A program made the translations under genes and the position numbers. Positions 49,328-58,665 of a stretch of DNA of 64,000 nt are shown here, in pieces. The number at the start of each line of letters is the position of its first letter. The first letter of the stretch is position 1. The notes below the pieces were generated by a model. That model did no database searches and had not been told where the DNA came from. It saw only the letters and a list, made by a program, of their open reading frames with translations. The stretch spans positions 62,001 through 126,000 of the forward strand of contig NZ_CP088081.1 of assembly GCF_021049305.1 (NCBI RefSeq), in the 5' to 3' direction. Source of the DNA: Ideonella dechloratans. GTDB lineage: Bacteria; Pseudomonadota; Gammaproteobacteria; Burkholderiales; Burkholderiaceae_C.

Positions 49328-50203
49328 TCAGCCCATCTTGCCGGCGCGGAAGTCCGCCACGGCCTGGAAGATCTCTTCCTGGGTGTTCATCACGAAGGGG
49401 CCGTACTGGGCGATGGGCTCGCCCAGCGGCCGGCCGGCGATGAGCAGCACCCGCGCTTCCTCCGGCCCCGGGTTGTGCAGGGTGATGCCGTCGCTGCCCG
49501 CGGTGTTGGCCAGGAGGGCCATGCGGCCGGCGGCCACCTCGCGCGGCTCGGCGCCCAGCACCACGCGGCCCCGGTAGGGGTAGGCAAAGGCGTTGAACAC
49601 CGGGTCCAGCGGCTGGCTGAACGCGGCGCCCGGCGCGAGATGCAGGTCCAGGTACAGCGGCTCGGTGTGCTCGCGCTCGATCGCCCCCGTCACGCCCTGT
49701 GTGCGGCCGGCGATCACCCGTGCGGTCACGCCTTCGCCCTGCCATTCGGGAACGGCCTGCGTGGGGATGTCGCGGTACCAGGCCGCCACCATCTTGTCCT
49801 TCGCCGGCAGGTTCAGCCAGAGCTGGAAGCCTTCCATGCGGCCCTCCTCCTGCTCCGGCAGTTCGCTGTGGATCAGGCCGCGGCCGGCGGTCATCCACTG
49901 CACGCCGCCGTTCTCCAGCAGGCCCTCGTGGCCGGCCGAGTCGCGGTGGCGCATGCGCCCGGCGATCATGTAGGTCACCGTCTCGAAGCCGCGGTGCGGG
50001 TGGTTGGGGAAGCCGGCGATGTAGTCGTCGGCCTCGTCCGAGCCGAAGGCATCCAGCATCAGGAAGGGGTCCAGGCGGCGCTGCAACTCGTGCGTGAGCA
50101 CGCGGGTGAGCTTGACGCCGGCGCCATCCTGGGTGGCCACGCCGGTGACCAGGCGCTCGACGGCGCGGGGCTGCAGGACGGTGGGCAGGGCAGGGGTGCT
50201 CAT
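49328..50203 (-). CDS. Pirin family protein
   Basis: A 291-residue bicupin of the pirin family. The metal-binding pattern is HPHRGFETVTYMIAG and HRDSAGHEGLLENGGVQWMT, with AGRGLIHSE. Some bacterial pirins act as quercetin dioxygenases, others as regulators; the role here is unknown. It is followed (upstream on the same strand) by azoR, an association often seen for redox and aromatic metabolism. Confidence 0.92.
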   Translation of the reverse strand: MSTPALPTVLQPRAVERLVTGVATQDGAGVKLTRVLTHELQRRLDPFLMLDAFGSDEADDYIAGFPNHPHRGFETVTYMIAGRMRHRDSAGHEGLLENGGVQWMTAGRGLIHSELPEQEEGRMEGFQLWLNLPAKDKMVAAWYRDIPTQAVPEWQGEGVTARVIAGRTQGVTGAIEREHTEPLYLDLHLAPGAAFSQPLDPVFNAFAYPYRGRVVLGAEPREVAAGRMALLANTAGSDGITLHNPGPEEARVLLIAGRPLGEPIAQYGPFVMNTQEEIFQAVADFRAGKMG

Positions 50204-50247
50204 GGTGTCTCTCCGGTGAAGGGTGATTCTGCGGGAAGGCGATAGGC

Positions 50248-50868
50248 TCAGCGCGCGGCGGCCTCGGCGGCCAGCCGGGCGATTTCGGCGCGGGCTTCGG
50301 CCAGGGCGCGGGCCTGGGCGTCCGGGCCCAGGGCCAGGCCTTCGGCGTAGATGAAGTGGATGTCGGTCATGCCCAGAAAGCCCAGCGCGGCGCGCAGGTA
50401 GGGCACGATGGTGTCGCTGGGCTGGTCGCGGTGGATGCCGCCGCGGGTCAGCACCGCGTACACCGTCTTGCCGGTCAGCAGGCCCTCGGGGCCCTGCTCG
50501 GTGTAGCGGAAGGTGACCCGGGCCCGGGCGATGGCGTCGATCCAGTTCTTCAGCTGGCTGGAGATGCCGAAGTTGTACATCGGCACGCCCAGCACCACGG
50601 TGTCGGCCGACTGGATGTCCTCGATGGCCAGGTCGTCCAGCGTGACGCGGGCGGCCTGCTCAGGGCTGCGCTGCTCGGGCGGGGTGAAGAGGGCGCCCAG
50701 GGCGGCCTCGTCCAGCGCCGGGTGCGGCTGCACCGCCAGGTCGCGCACGGTGGCGCGGCTGCCCGGGCGGGCGGCCAGCAGGGCGGCGCTGAGCTCGTTG
50801 GCCAGCAGGGTGGAGAGGGCGCCTTGTTCGACGCGGCGGGCGCTGCCGTTGATCTGCAGGAGTTTCAT
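50248..50868 (-). CDS. azoR: FMN-dependent NADH-azoreductase
   Basis: A 206-residue flavodoxin-like protein that reduces azo bonds and quinones by NADH. It has [20 protein letters not shown] (phosphate loop), [20 protein letters not shown] and [12 protein letters not shown]. Start at 50868 (MKLLQINGS). It is divergent from a LysR gene with a palindromic site between them, the usual arrangement of a LysR-regulated quinone/azo reductase. Confidence 0.93.
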   Translation of the reverse strand: MKLLQINGSARRVEQGALSTLLANELSAALLAARPGSRATVRDLAVQPHPALDEAALGALFTPPEQRSPEQAARVTLDDLAIEDIQSADTVVLGVPMYNFGISSQLKNWIDAIARARVTFRYTEQGPEGLLTGKTVYAVLTRGGIHRDQPSDTIVPYLRAALGFLGMTDIHFIYAEGLALGPDAQARALAEARAEIARLAAEAAAR

Positions 50869-50953
50869 GGGGAGCCTTGGTGGGAAGTGGGGGTCGATGG
50901 GTTCACTGTATTGAGACATTCCACGGCGATAAATCCGCTATTTCGGGTTTGTT

Positions 50954-50971
50954 TGTTCCTTCGGTGGAACA
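50954..50971. promoter_or_regulatory. Palindrome between azoR and lysR
   Basis: TGTTCC-N6-GGAACA, a perfect dyad just upstream of the LysR start codon. Probably the regulator's own binding site. Confidence 0.5.
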
Positions 50972-50979
50972 ATGCTGCC

Positions 50980-51936
50980 ATGACCGACACCCCCTGGCTC
51001 GATCCCGCCGATCTGCTGCTGTTCGCCCGGGTGGCCGAGTGCGGCAGCTTCACGTTGGCGGCGGCCCAGCTGGGCTGGCCCAAGTCCACGCTGTCGCGCC
51101 GGCTCTCGGCGCTGGAGGAGCGGCTGGGCGAGCGCCTGATGCGCCGCACCACCCGCCGCCTGACGATCACCGACTTCGGCGCCGCCGTGCTGGAACATGC
51201 CCGCGAGGTGGCGGCCCAGACCGACGCCACGCTGGCCCTGGCCGAGTACCGCCAGGCTCAGCCCAGCGGCCTGCTGCGGGTGTCCATGCCGGCCGACCTG
51301 GCGGTGGGCGTGCTGGCGCCGGCGCTGGCGCGCTTTGCCCGGGCACACCCCCGGGTCAGCCTGGAGCTGGACCTGTCGTCCCGCCGGGTGGACCTGGTGG
51401 CCGAGAACTACGACCTGGCCCTGCGCGGCGGGGTGCTGGCCGACGACGCCACGCTCAGCGCGCGCCGCCTGGCCACCTTCGAGGGGGGGCTCTATGCCGC
51501 GCCGACCTGGGCGGCCGACCACGCACGCGGCTGGACCCACCCGCGCCAGCTGCTGGAGCCCGGGGTGGAGGGGGATCTGCCGCACGGCCTGCTGCTGGGC
51601 ACGCCGGGGCGGGCCGCCCGGCCCTGGGCCCTGTCGCGGCTGGGGGCCGATGGCGGCCAGGAGGTCTGGAGCGGGCTGCCCGCGCGCAGCACCCAGGCCA
51701 ACCTGCCGGCCCTGCTGCTGGAGATGGCGGCCGACGGCCTGGGCGTGACGGCCACCGCCGAGCTGCTGGCCCGGCCGCTGGTGGAGGCCGGCCGCCTGGT
51801 GCGCCTGCTGCCCGACTGGCAGCTGCCTCCCGAATCGATGTGGGCGGTCTTTCCCGGCCGGCGGCTGATGCCGGCCAAGACCCGTGCCCTGGTGGACTGC
51901 CTGGCCGAGGCCCTCGCACCCTGCCGCCCGGCGTAG
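50980..51936 (+). CDS. LysR-type regulator (probable azoR regulator)
   Basis: A 318-residue LysR protein with an N-terminal winged helix (DLLLFARVAECGSFTLAAAQ, LGWPKSTLSRRLSALEERLG) and a periplasmic-binding-fold effector domain (LLRVSMPADLAVGVLAPALA, RVDLVAENYDLALRGG). Divergent orientation to azoR suggests autoregulation and control of azoR by an aromatic or quinone ligand. Start at 50980. Confidence 0.92.
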   Translation: MTDTPWLDPADLLLFARVAECGSFTLAAAQLGWPKSTLSRRLSALEERLGERLMRRTTRRLTITDFGAAVLEHAREVAAQTDATLALAEYRQAQPSGLLRVSMPADLAVGVLAPALARFARAHPRVSLELDLSSRRVDLVAENYDLALRGGVLADDATLSARRLATFEGGLYAAPTWAADHARGWTHPRQLLEPGVEGDLPHGLLLGTPGRAARPWALSRLGADGGQEVWSGLPARSTQANLPALLLEMAADGLGVTATAELLARPLVEAGRLVRLLPDWQLPPESMWAVFPGRRLMPAKTRALVDCLAEALAPCRPA

Positions 51937-51946
51937 CATCGCGGTC

Positions 51947-52777
51947 ATGTCCGATCTGCCCCCGCCACCCCGGCTGGGCGTGGCCCACCGCCGCCGGCTG
52001 CGGGCGCTGTGGCGCTCGGCGGGCTGGCCCAGCCACGACCTGCTGGAGGCCGAGTTGCTGGTGGCCGGCCTGCTGACCCGAGAAACGGACCTGCAGGGCC
52101 GCGACACCCTGCGCCTGACGGAAGCCGGCCTGCGCCTGATGACCCAGGACGCCCAGGGTCACCGCAGCGCGCGCAGCGCCCACGAGGGCCTGGTGGCGCG
52201 GGTGGCGCTGGAGATGCACCGGGCCGGCCGCATCGTCTGGCAGGGCCTGAGCCTGCGCGCGCCGGTGGCGCTCGATGCCCCTGATGTCGTGCCGCCTCCG
52301 GCGCCGTCGGTGTTCGACGTCGGGGCCGTGCCCGAGCCGGCGCTGGCACCGGTGCGCTGGGTCCAGGCCATGCCCGATGTCTATTCCATCCGCCACACCA
52401 CGCGTGAGGACTGGGTGGAGCCCGTGGCGCACGAGATCAAGGTGTCGCGGGCCGATCTGCTGTCCGACCTGAAGAAGCCGGCCAAGGGCGCGGCCTATGC
52501 CGCGGTGGCCAGCCAGTGCTGGTACGTGCTGGCCGCGGGCATCGGCCAGGCCGAGGAGATTCCGGAAGCCTACGGGGTGATGCAGGCCCATCCGCTGGCC
52601 GGGCAGCCGGGCACCTTCGGCGCGCTGGAGGTGCTGCGCCCGGCGCCGCGGCGGCCCTTCGTGCTGCCGCTGGCGCTGTGGATGGCCCTGGCCCGCGCGG
52701 ACGCCCGGCGCTTCGAGGACGAGGCTCAGACGGGGTTGGGTGATGACCCCGGGGCTTCGGGCGAAGAGGTCGCCTGA
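51947..52777 (+). CDS. Possible PD-(D/E)XK nuclease-fold protein (MmcB-like)
   Basis: A 276-residue protein. Residues about 1-95 are helical and end in a winged-helix-like segment (DTLRLTEAGLRLM, AHEGLVARVALEMH). A central part (about 145-215) reads MPDVYSIRHTTRED and HEIKVSRADLLSDLKKP, with the spaced Asp, Glu and Lys of a PD-(D/E)XK nuclease core, then YAAVASQCWYVLAAG. This resembles MmcB-type DNA repair proteins by eye. Its 3' end overlaps a GNAT gene on the other strand by 52 bp. Confidence 0.65.
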   Translation: MSDLPPPPRLGVAHRRRLRALWRSAGWPSHDLLEAELLVAGLLTRETDLQGRDTLRLTEAGLRLMTQDAQGHRSARSAHEGLVARVALEMHRAGRIVWQGLSLRAPVALDAPDVVPPPAPSVFDVGAVPEPALAPVRWVQAMPDVYSIRHTTREDWVEPVAHEIKVSRADLLSDLKKPAKGAAYAAVASQCWYVLAAGIGQAEEIPEAYGVMQAHPLAGQPGTFGALEVLRPAPRRPFVLPLALWMALARADARRFEDEAQTGLGDDPGASGEEVA

Positions 52778-53331
52778 GCCGGCGCCTCCCACAGCCAGGT
52801 GGCCGTGGGCTCGCCATCGGCATCGGGTCGGGTGTGCTGCCAGTGCAGGCCCGACGCCGCCAGCACCCGGGCCGAGGCGGTGTTGTCCGGCATGGCCGTG
52901 GCCCAGACCTGACGCAGGCCGCGCTGCCGCGCCCCCCAGTCCAGCATGGCGCTCACCATCTCCCGCGCATAGCCGCGGCCCCAGAAGGGCGGGCGCAGGG
53001 CATAGATGATCTCCACCGGCCGGCGGGGCTCGCCCGGCGGATGGATCAAGCCGCAGCCGCCGACGAACTCGCCAGAGGCCCGCTCGAACACGGCGCAGTA
53101 GCCGTAGCCCTGGTTGGCGTAGTTGTTCATCGAGACCCGCACCCAGGCCAGGCACATCTCGGGCGTGAGCGGCGTGCCGTCGCCCATCCAGCGGGCCACG
53201 GCCGGGTCGCCGTGCAGCGTCAGCAGCAGGGGCTCGTCGCCTGGGGCGAGCTCGCGCACCTGCAGGCGCGGGGTGAGATACAGCGTCTTCGTCACGGGAT
53301 TGGGGGGAGCCGCTGGCGTGTGGCCCATCAT
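52726..53331 (-). CDS. GNAT N-acetyltransferase (RimJ/RimL type)
   Basis: A 201-residue acetyltransferase: LYLTPRLQVRELAPGDEPLL, EIIYALRPPFWGRGYAREMV (acetyl-CoA loop with GRGYA), and NTASARVLAASGLHWQHTR. It overlaps the previous gene's end by 52 bp on the opposite strand. The start at 53331 (MMGHTP) is tentative: the frame stays open far upstream and a GTG about 35 bp inside is also possible. Confidence 0.85.
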   Translation of the reverse strand: MMGHTPAAPPNPVTKTLYLTPRLQVRELAPGDEPLLLTLHGDPAVARWMGDGTPLTPEMCLAWVRVSMNNYANQGYGYCAVFERASGEFVGGCGLIHPPGEPRRPVEIIYALRPPFWGRGYAREMVSAMLDWGARQRGLRQVWATAMPDNTASARVLAASGLHWQHTRPDADGEPTATWLWEAPAQATSSPEAPGSSPNPV

Positions 53332-53433
53332 CGCGCAAAATCGGCGGCTGACCTTTTCTGACAGCCCGGTGCCGCCGGGCGCCGCGGGCCACGAGCCCCG
53401 GCCGCTCCAGGCACCTTCGACCTGGAGTGCGTC

Positions 53434-55041
53434 GTGCCCAACCGGCCTCTGAATTCCCTGTGCCATCCGCTTCTCACCGTGCGTCCCGGCCTGCGTGGCC
53501 TGGCGGCTGCGGGCGTTCTTGCCGCCAGCCTGGGGCTGCCCGGCCTGTCGGCCCAGGCGGCCAACCCGCCGGCCACGTCCAGCGTGGCCTGGCTGGAGGC
53601 TTCGGCGCAGGCCGACATCGACCGCGCCTTTGCCCAGGGCAAGGGCGAGAACAAGCCGGTGCTGGTCTACTGGGGCGCCAAGTGGTGCCCGCCCTGCAAC
53701 CAGCTCAAGGCCACGCTGTTCAACCGGCAGGACTTCATCGAGCGCTCGCGCAGCTTCGTGGCGGTGCACATCGATGGCGACGCCCCCGGGGCGCAGAAGC
53801 TGGGCGCCCACTTCAAGGTGCGCGGCTACCCGACGTTGATCCTGTTCAGCCCGCAGGGCCAGGAGATCACCCGCCTGCCGGGCGAGGCCGAGCCCACCCA
53901 GGTGATGAACCTGCTGCAACAGGGCCTGGCCGGCGGCCGCCCCATCAAGGCCGTGCTGGCCGATGCCCGCAGCGGCAAGGCGGTGAGCGCCAACGAGTGG
54001 CGCACGCTGGCCTTCTACTCCTGGGACACCGACGAGGCGCAACTGGTGCCGGCCGCCGAGCGCGCGGCCCTGCTGGGCCGGCTGGCGGCGGCCTGCCCGG
54101 CGGCCGAGGCCGATTCGGCCACCCGCCTCCTGCTCAAGGCCCTGGCCGCGACCGAACCCGGCCAGCCGGTGCCCGGCGGTGCCGCCACCGAGCCGCGGGT
54201 GCGCCAGCTGCTGGCCGACGCGGCCGCCAGCCGCCGTCAGATGGACGTGCTGGTGAACTACGCGCCCGACATCGTGCGCGCCCTGGCGCCCAAGGCCGGC
54301 CCGGCCCAGGCGGCCCTGGTGCGGGTCACCGATGCGGCCTTGGCCCGGCTGCAGGGTGACGCCACGCTGTCGCGCGGGGACCAGTTCTCGGCCCTGGCCG
54401 CGCGGGTCGATCTGGCCCGCCTGGACCAGCCCGAGGACAGCCTGCATCCCAAGCTGCCCAAGCCGCTGACCGAGGAAGTCAAGGCCACGGCGGCGCGCAT
54501 GGACCGCGAGATCACCGACGGCTTCGAGCGCCAGGCGGTCATCACCGGCGCCGCACACACCCTGGCCAGCGCCGGCCTGTGGCAGGACAGCAATGCCCTG
54601 CTGGAGTCCAACCTGGCCAAGAGCCACTCGCCCTACTACCTGATGAGTCAGCTGGGTGGCAACGCCCGCCGCCTGGGTGACAAGGCCGGCGCCCTGCGCT
54701 GGTACGGCCAGGCCTGGGACAAGAGCGTGGGGCCGGCCACCCGCCTGCAGTGGGGCGCCAACTACGTCAGCGCCCTGGTGGAGCTGGCGCCGCAGGACGA
54801 AGGCAGCATCGAGAAGGCCGCCGGCAAGGTGCTGGGCGAAGCCACGGCCCAGGAGGGCGCCTTCTACGAGCGCAGCGCGCGCTCGCTGCAGAAGGTGGGC
54901 AGCCAGCTCGCCAAGTGGAGCAAGCAGGGGCACCACCAGGCGGTGATCGGCCGGTTGCAGGCCCAGCTGGCCCCGGTCTGCGCCAAGCTGCCGGCGGCCG
55001 ATGGCCAGAAGGCGACCTGCGACGGCCTGTTCAAGGGCTGA
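53434..55041 (+). CDS. Exported thioredoxin-fold protein
   Basis: A 535-residue protein with a signal peptide (about residues 20-42, ending LSAQAA) and a thioredoxin-fold domain (about 50-165) with the redox motif WCPPCNQLK and the cis-proline segment GYPTLILFS. The remaining 370 residues are helical and repeat-like (TPR-like), of unknown function, with DQFSALAARVDLARLDQPED and GDKAGALRWYGQAWDKS. It probably reduces or isomerises periplasmic thiols. The start is GTG at 53434, as no ATG precedes the signal. Confidence 0.85.
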   Translation: MPNRPLNSLCHPLLTVRPGLRGLAAAGVLAASLGLPGLSAQAANPPATSSVAWLEASAQADIDRAFAQGKGENKPVLVYWGAKWCPPCNQLKATLFNRQDFIERSRSFVAVHIDGDAPGAQKLGAHFKVRGYPTLILFSPQGQEITRLPGEAEPTQVMNLLQQGLAGGRPIKAVLADARSGKAVSANEWRTLAFYSWDTDEAQLVPAAERAALLGRLAAACPAAEADSATRLLLKALAATEPGQPVPGGAATEPRVRQLLADAAASRRQMDVLVNYAPDIVRALAPKAGPAQAALVRVTDAALARLQGDATLSRGDQFSALAARVDLARLDQPEDSLHPKLPKPLTEEVKATAARMDREITDGFERQAVITGAAHTLASAGLWQDSNALLESNLAKSHSPYYLMSQLGGNARRLGDKAGALRWYGQAWDKSVGPATRLQWGANYVSALVELAPQDEGSIEKAAGKVLGEATAQEGAFYERSARSLQKVGSQLAKWSKQGHHQAVIGRLQAQLAPVCAKLPAADGQKATCDGLFKG

Positions 55042-55129
55042 CGGCGGCTGAGGCCGAACTGCGACAGTCTGTGTCGAACCCCCGGTTTGCAGGGTGGGCG
55101 GCCACCCAAAGCTGGCGAGAATCGCCGGC

Positions 55130-56692
55130 ATGCTGACATTGCCGAGGGTTCGCCGCGGGACGGCGTTCAGGACGTCCACCCGCTGGCTGCGGGGGATGTT
55201 GTGGGGTGGCCTGCTGGCCGGTGCCATGGGGCCGGCCCTGGCCCAGGCGACACCGCCGGCACCGACGCTGCAACTGCACCCCTGCCGCCTGAAGGACGTC
55301 GAGGTCGATGCCCGCTGCGGCGTGCTGCGCCGCCCGCTGGATCCGGCCCGGCCCCAGGGCGTGCAGATCGATCTGCATGTGGCGGTGCTGCCGGCCATCG
55401 CCCGGCGGCGTCTGCCCGATCCGGTGGTCTTCATCGCCGGTGGACCGGGACAGAGCGCGATCTCCCTGGCCGGTCCGATCTCGCAGCTCATGACGCGCGA
55501 GCTCAACCGGCGTGACGTGATCCTGGTGGACCAGCGCGGCACCGGGCAGAGCGCGCCCTTGCGCTGCGACGATGACCAACCCACCCGCACGCTGGCCGAG
55601 AGCATGGACCCGGCGGGCGAGCAGCGTGTGCTCCAGGCCTGCCGCGCCCGGTTGCAGAAGCTGCCCTATGGCGACTTGCGCCAGTTCACCACGCCGATCG
55701 CCATGGCCGACCTGGACGCCGTGCGCCAGGCCCTGGGCGTGGCGCGCTGGAACGTGGTGGGCGCTTCCTACGGCACCCGGGCGGCGCTGGAGTACCAGCG
55801 CCAGTTCCCCGCCCGGGTGCGGCGCATGGTGCTCGACGGCGTGGCCCCGGCCGACATGGTGCTGCCGCAGAGCTTTGCCACCGGTGCGCAGGCGGCGCTG
55901 GAGGCGGTGTTCGACGACTGCGCCCAGGATGCCAACTGTCACGCCACCTATCCGAACGCCCGCGCCCAGTGGCAGGCCCTGCTGGGCAGCCTGCCGCGCA
56001 AGATCACGGTGGCGCACCCCTTCACCGGTCAGCCAGAGACCTTCACCCTCAGCCGTGCGATGCTGGCCAGCCTGGTCCTGCCGCCGCTGTATGCACCCCT
56101 CACCGCCTCGGCCCTGCCGCTGGCGGTGCTGCAGGCCAGCCAGGGCCGCTTCGAGGCCCTGGTTGGTCTGGGCATGGGGGCCATGGGCGGCGGGCGAGGC
56201 CTGGGCCTGGCCACCGGCATGCACTTCTCGGTGATCTGCGCCGAGGACGTGCCGCGCATGAAGCCGGGCGGCGAGGCCGCGCTGACCGACTTTGGCGACT
56301 TTCAGGAGCGCCTGTACCGCGAGAGCTGCCGCGACTGGCCGCGTGGCGAGCTGCCGCCGGCCTTCTACACCGTCCCGCCGGCGTCCTCGCCGGTGTTGCT
56401 GCTGTCCGGCGCGGTGGATCCGGCCACGCCCCCGGTCCATGCCGAGCGCGTGGCCAAGGCCCTGGGGCCGAAGGCCGTGCACATCGTGGTGCCGCACAGC
56501 GGCCACGGCGTGATGAGCCTGGGTTGTATGCGCGACGTGGTGTTCCGCTTCCTGGACGAGCCCAACGATGCCAAGGCCCTGGCCCAGGTGGGCGCCGATG
56601 CGGCCTGTGCCGCCAGGATGCCGCGGCCACCCGCGCTGCTGCCGCTGATGTCACCGACGGCCGCATCGGCCCCGCAGGGAGGTGCCCGATGA
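55130..56692 (+). CDS. TAP-like alpha/beta hydrolase
   Basis: A 520-residue exported hydrolase (signal about residues 20-38, ending PALAQA). It shows FIAGGPGQSAISLAG, ILVDQRGTGQSAPLRC, nucleophile elbow GASYGTRA and a C-terminal TAP-like segment (LLLSGAVDPATPPVHAERVA, PHSGHGVMSLGC) with the catalytic Asp and His. Such enzymes release amino acids or tripeptides from peptides. It overlaps the ABC ATPase gene by four bases (ATGA), so a shared operon with NatAB is likely. Confidence 0.9.
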   Translation: MLTLPRVRRGTAFRTSTRWLRGMLWGGLLAGAMGPALAQATPPAPTLQLHPCRLKDVEVDARCGVLRRPLDPARPQGVQIDLHVAVLPAIARRRLPDPVVFIAGGPGQSAISLAGPISQLMTRELNRRDVILVDQRGTGQSAPLRCDDDQPTRTLAESMDPAGEQRVLQACRARLQKLPYGDLRQFTTPIAMADLDAVRQALGVARWNVVGASYGTRAALEYQRQFPARVRRMVLDGVAPADMVLPQSFATGAQAALEAVFDDCAQDANCHATYPNARAQWQALLGSLPRKITVAHPFTGQPETFTLSRAMLASLVLPPLYAPLTASALPLAVLQASQGRFEALVGLGMGAMGGGRGLGLATGMHFSVICAEDVPRMKPGGEAALTDFGDFQERLYRESCRDWPRGELPPAFYTVPPASSPVLLLSGAVDPATPPVHAERVAKALGPKAVHIVVPHSGHGVMSLGCMRDVVFRFLDEPNDAKALAQVGADAACAARMPRPPALLPLMSPTAASAPQGGAR

Positions 56693-57474
56693 TCGAGGTG
56701 GCCGGACTGAGCAAGACCTTCGTCACCGGCAGCGGCCGCCAGCGCAAGGTGGTGCCTGCGGTGCGGGCGGTGAGCTGGAAGGCGGCCGATGGCGCCATCA
56801 CCGGCCTGCTGGGCCCCAATGGCGCGGGCAAGACCACCACGCTGCGCATGGTGGCGGCGCTGCTCTCGCCCGATGCCGGCCAGGCCCGGGTGGACGGGTT
56901 GGAGGTGGCGCGCGAGCCGCAGGCCGCGCTGGCGCGCCTGGGCGTGCTGTCGGATGCGCGGGGCTTGTACCCGCGCCTGACCGCACGCGAGAACATCGTC
57001 TACCACGGCCGCCTGCAGGGCATGCGCGTGGCCGATGCGGTGGCCCGGGCCGAGCACCTGGCCCGGGTGCTGGACATGGCTCCGTTGCTGGACCGCCGCA
57101 CCGAGGGCTTCAGCCAGGGCGAGCGCATGAAGACCGCGCTGGCCCGGGCCCTGGTGCACAACCCGCCCAACATCATCCTGGACGAGCCGACGAATGGCCT
57201 GGACGTGCTGGCCACCCGCGCGCTGCGCGAGGCCCTGCGCCGGCTGCGCAACGAGGAGGGCAAGTGCATCGTCTTCTCCACCCACATCATGCAGGAGGTG
57301 GAGCGGCTGTGCGACCACGTGGTGGTGATCGCCCGGGGCACCACGGTGGCCCAGGGCACGGTGCCCGAGCTGCTGGCCCGCACCGGTCAGAGCGATTTCG
57401 AGGAGGCCTTCGTGAGCCTGGCCTTTGACGATGCCGAGCGGGCCGCCGCCGCGGGCGGGGAGGGCGCACGATGA
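56689..57474 (+). CDS. natA: ABC exporter ATPase (NatA-like)
   Basis: A 261-residue ATP-binding subunit: Walker A GPNGAGKTTT, signature FSQGERMKTALARAL, Walker B IILDEPTNGLDVL and switch His in STHIMQEVERL. The arrangement with the ABC-2 permease that follows matches NatAB-type exporters, first described for sodium export in Bacillus, though many members have other roles. Overlaps the hydrolase start and the permease start (ATGA on both sides). Confidence 0.9.
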   Translation: MIEVAGLSKTFVTGSGRQRKVVPAVRAVSWKAADGAITGLLGPNGAGKTTTLRMVAALLSPDAGQARVDGLEVAREPQAALARLGVLSDARGLYPRLTARENIVYHGRLQGMRVADAVARAEHLARVLDMAPLLDRRTEGFSQGERMKTALARALVHNPPNIILDEPTNGLDVLATRALREALRRLRNEEGKCIVFSTHIMQEVERLCDHVVVIARGTTVAQGTVPELLARTGQSDFEEAFVSLAFDDAERAAAAGGEGAR

Positions 57475-58634
57475 CCGGCGCCTGGACCGTCTTCCGCAAG
57501 GAGCTGGTGGACGCGCTGCGCGACCGCCGCACCCTGATGACCGTGCTGCTCAGCGCGGTGGCCATGGGGCCGCTGGTGCTGATGCTGATCTCCACCCTGG
57601 TGGCCCGGGTGGAGAAGCAGGCCGAGGCGCGCGAGGTGGTGGTGCAGGGCATCGCCCAGGCGCCGACGCTGCGCAACTACCTGGAACGCCAGACCTACAC
57701 CGTGCGAGAGGCCCCGGCCGACTACGAGCAGCAGCTGGCCCAGAGCCGGCTGGGGGACCCGGTGGTGGTGGTGCCCAAGGACTTCGAGGCCGACCTGCGC
57801 CGGGGCGAGGTGCCCACGGTGGAGGTGGTGAGTTCATCGAGCAACCAGCGCGCCGACAGCGGCCAGCAGCGCATCCTGAACCTGCTGCAGGGCTTCAACC
57901 GCGAGCAGGCGGCCCTGCGCCTGCTGGTGCGCGGGGTGTCGCCGGCCCTGCTGCAGGCGGTGGACGTGCAGCCGCGCGACCTGGGCAGCCCGGCCGCGCG
58001 CGCCATGCGCCTGACCGGCATGCTGCCCTTCTTCGTGCTGATGGCGGTGCTCTACGGGGCGCTCAACGCCGCGCTGGACACGACGGCGGGCGAGCGCGAG
58101 CGCGGCTCGCTGGAGCCGCTGCTGACCACGCCGGCCACCCGCGCGGGCCTGGTGGTGGGCAAGTGGGGGGCGGTGGCCGCGGTGGCCATGCTGATCGCGC
58201 TGCTGTCCAGCCTGAGCTTTCTCTCGGGGCAGTGGTTGCTGCGCAGCGAGACCCTGGCCGCCAACTTCCAGTACGGCTGGCCGGAGGCGCTGTCCTTCAT
58301 GGCGGTGCTGCTGCCTTTGGCGGCCAGCCTCTCGGCCCTGTTGATGGCGATCGCCATCCGTTGCAAGACCTTCAAGGAGGCCCAGGCCGGGGCCAGCGTG
58401 CTGCTGCTGGGCGTGTCCCTGCTGCCGATGATGAGCATGATCGACCAGGGGGGCGAGCGGCCCTGGCACCTGTGGGTGCCGGCCCTGGCGCAGAGCACGC
58501 TGATGAACCGCGTGCTGCGTGGCGATGTGCTGGGCTGGGGCGATTGGCTGATCACCGCGGTGATCGGTGCGGCCCTGACCGCCGCCTGTCTGGCCTACGT
58601 GGCCCGGCAGCTCGCCAAGGTGGTGGCGCGGTGA
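57471..58634 (+). CDS. natB: ABC exporter permease (NatB-like)
   Basis: A 387-residue ABC-2 type permease. TM1 (LMTVLLSAVAMGPLVLMLIS) is followed by a large extracytoplasmic loop (about 50-180) and about five C-terminal helices (MLPFFVLMAVLYGALNAALD, MLIALLSSLSFLSGQWLL, FMAVLLPLAASLSALLMAIA). The cytoplasmic GERERGSLEPLLTTPATRAG motif contacts the ATPase. It completes the operon 55130-58634. Confidence 0.9.
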   Translation: MTGAWTVFRKELVDALRDRRTLMTVLLSAVAMGPLVLMLISTLVARVEKQAEAREVVVQGIAQAPTLRNYLERQTYTVREAPADYEQQLAQSRLGDPVVVVPKDFEADLRRGEVPTVEVVSSSSNQRADSGQQRILNLLQGFNREQAALRLLVRGVSPALLQAVDVQPRDLGSPAARAMRLTGMLPFFVLMAVLYGALNAALDTTAGERERGSLEPLLTTPATRAGLVVGKWGAVAAVAMLIALLSSLSFLSGQWLLRSETLAANFQYGWPEALSFMAVLLPLAASLSALLMAIAIRCKTFKEAQAGASVLLLGVSLLPMMSMIDQGGERPWHLWVPALAQSTLMNRVLRGDVLGWGDWLITAVIGAALTAACLAYVARQLAKVVAR

Positions 58635-58665
58635 GTGACGCGGTGGGGGGCGCCGCGCCGGGGCC

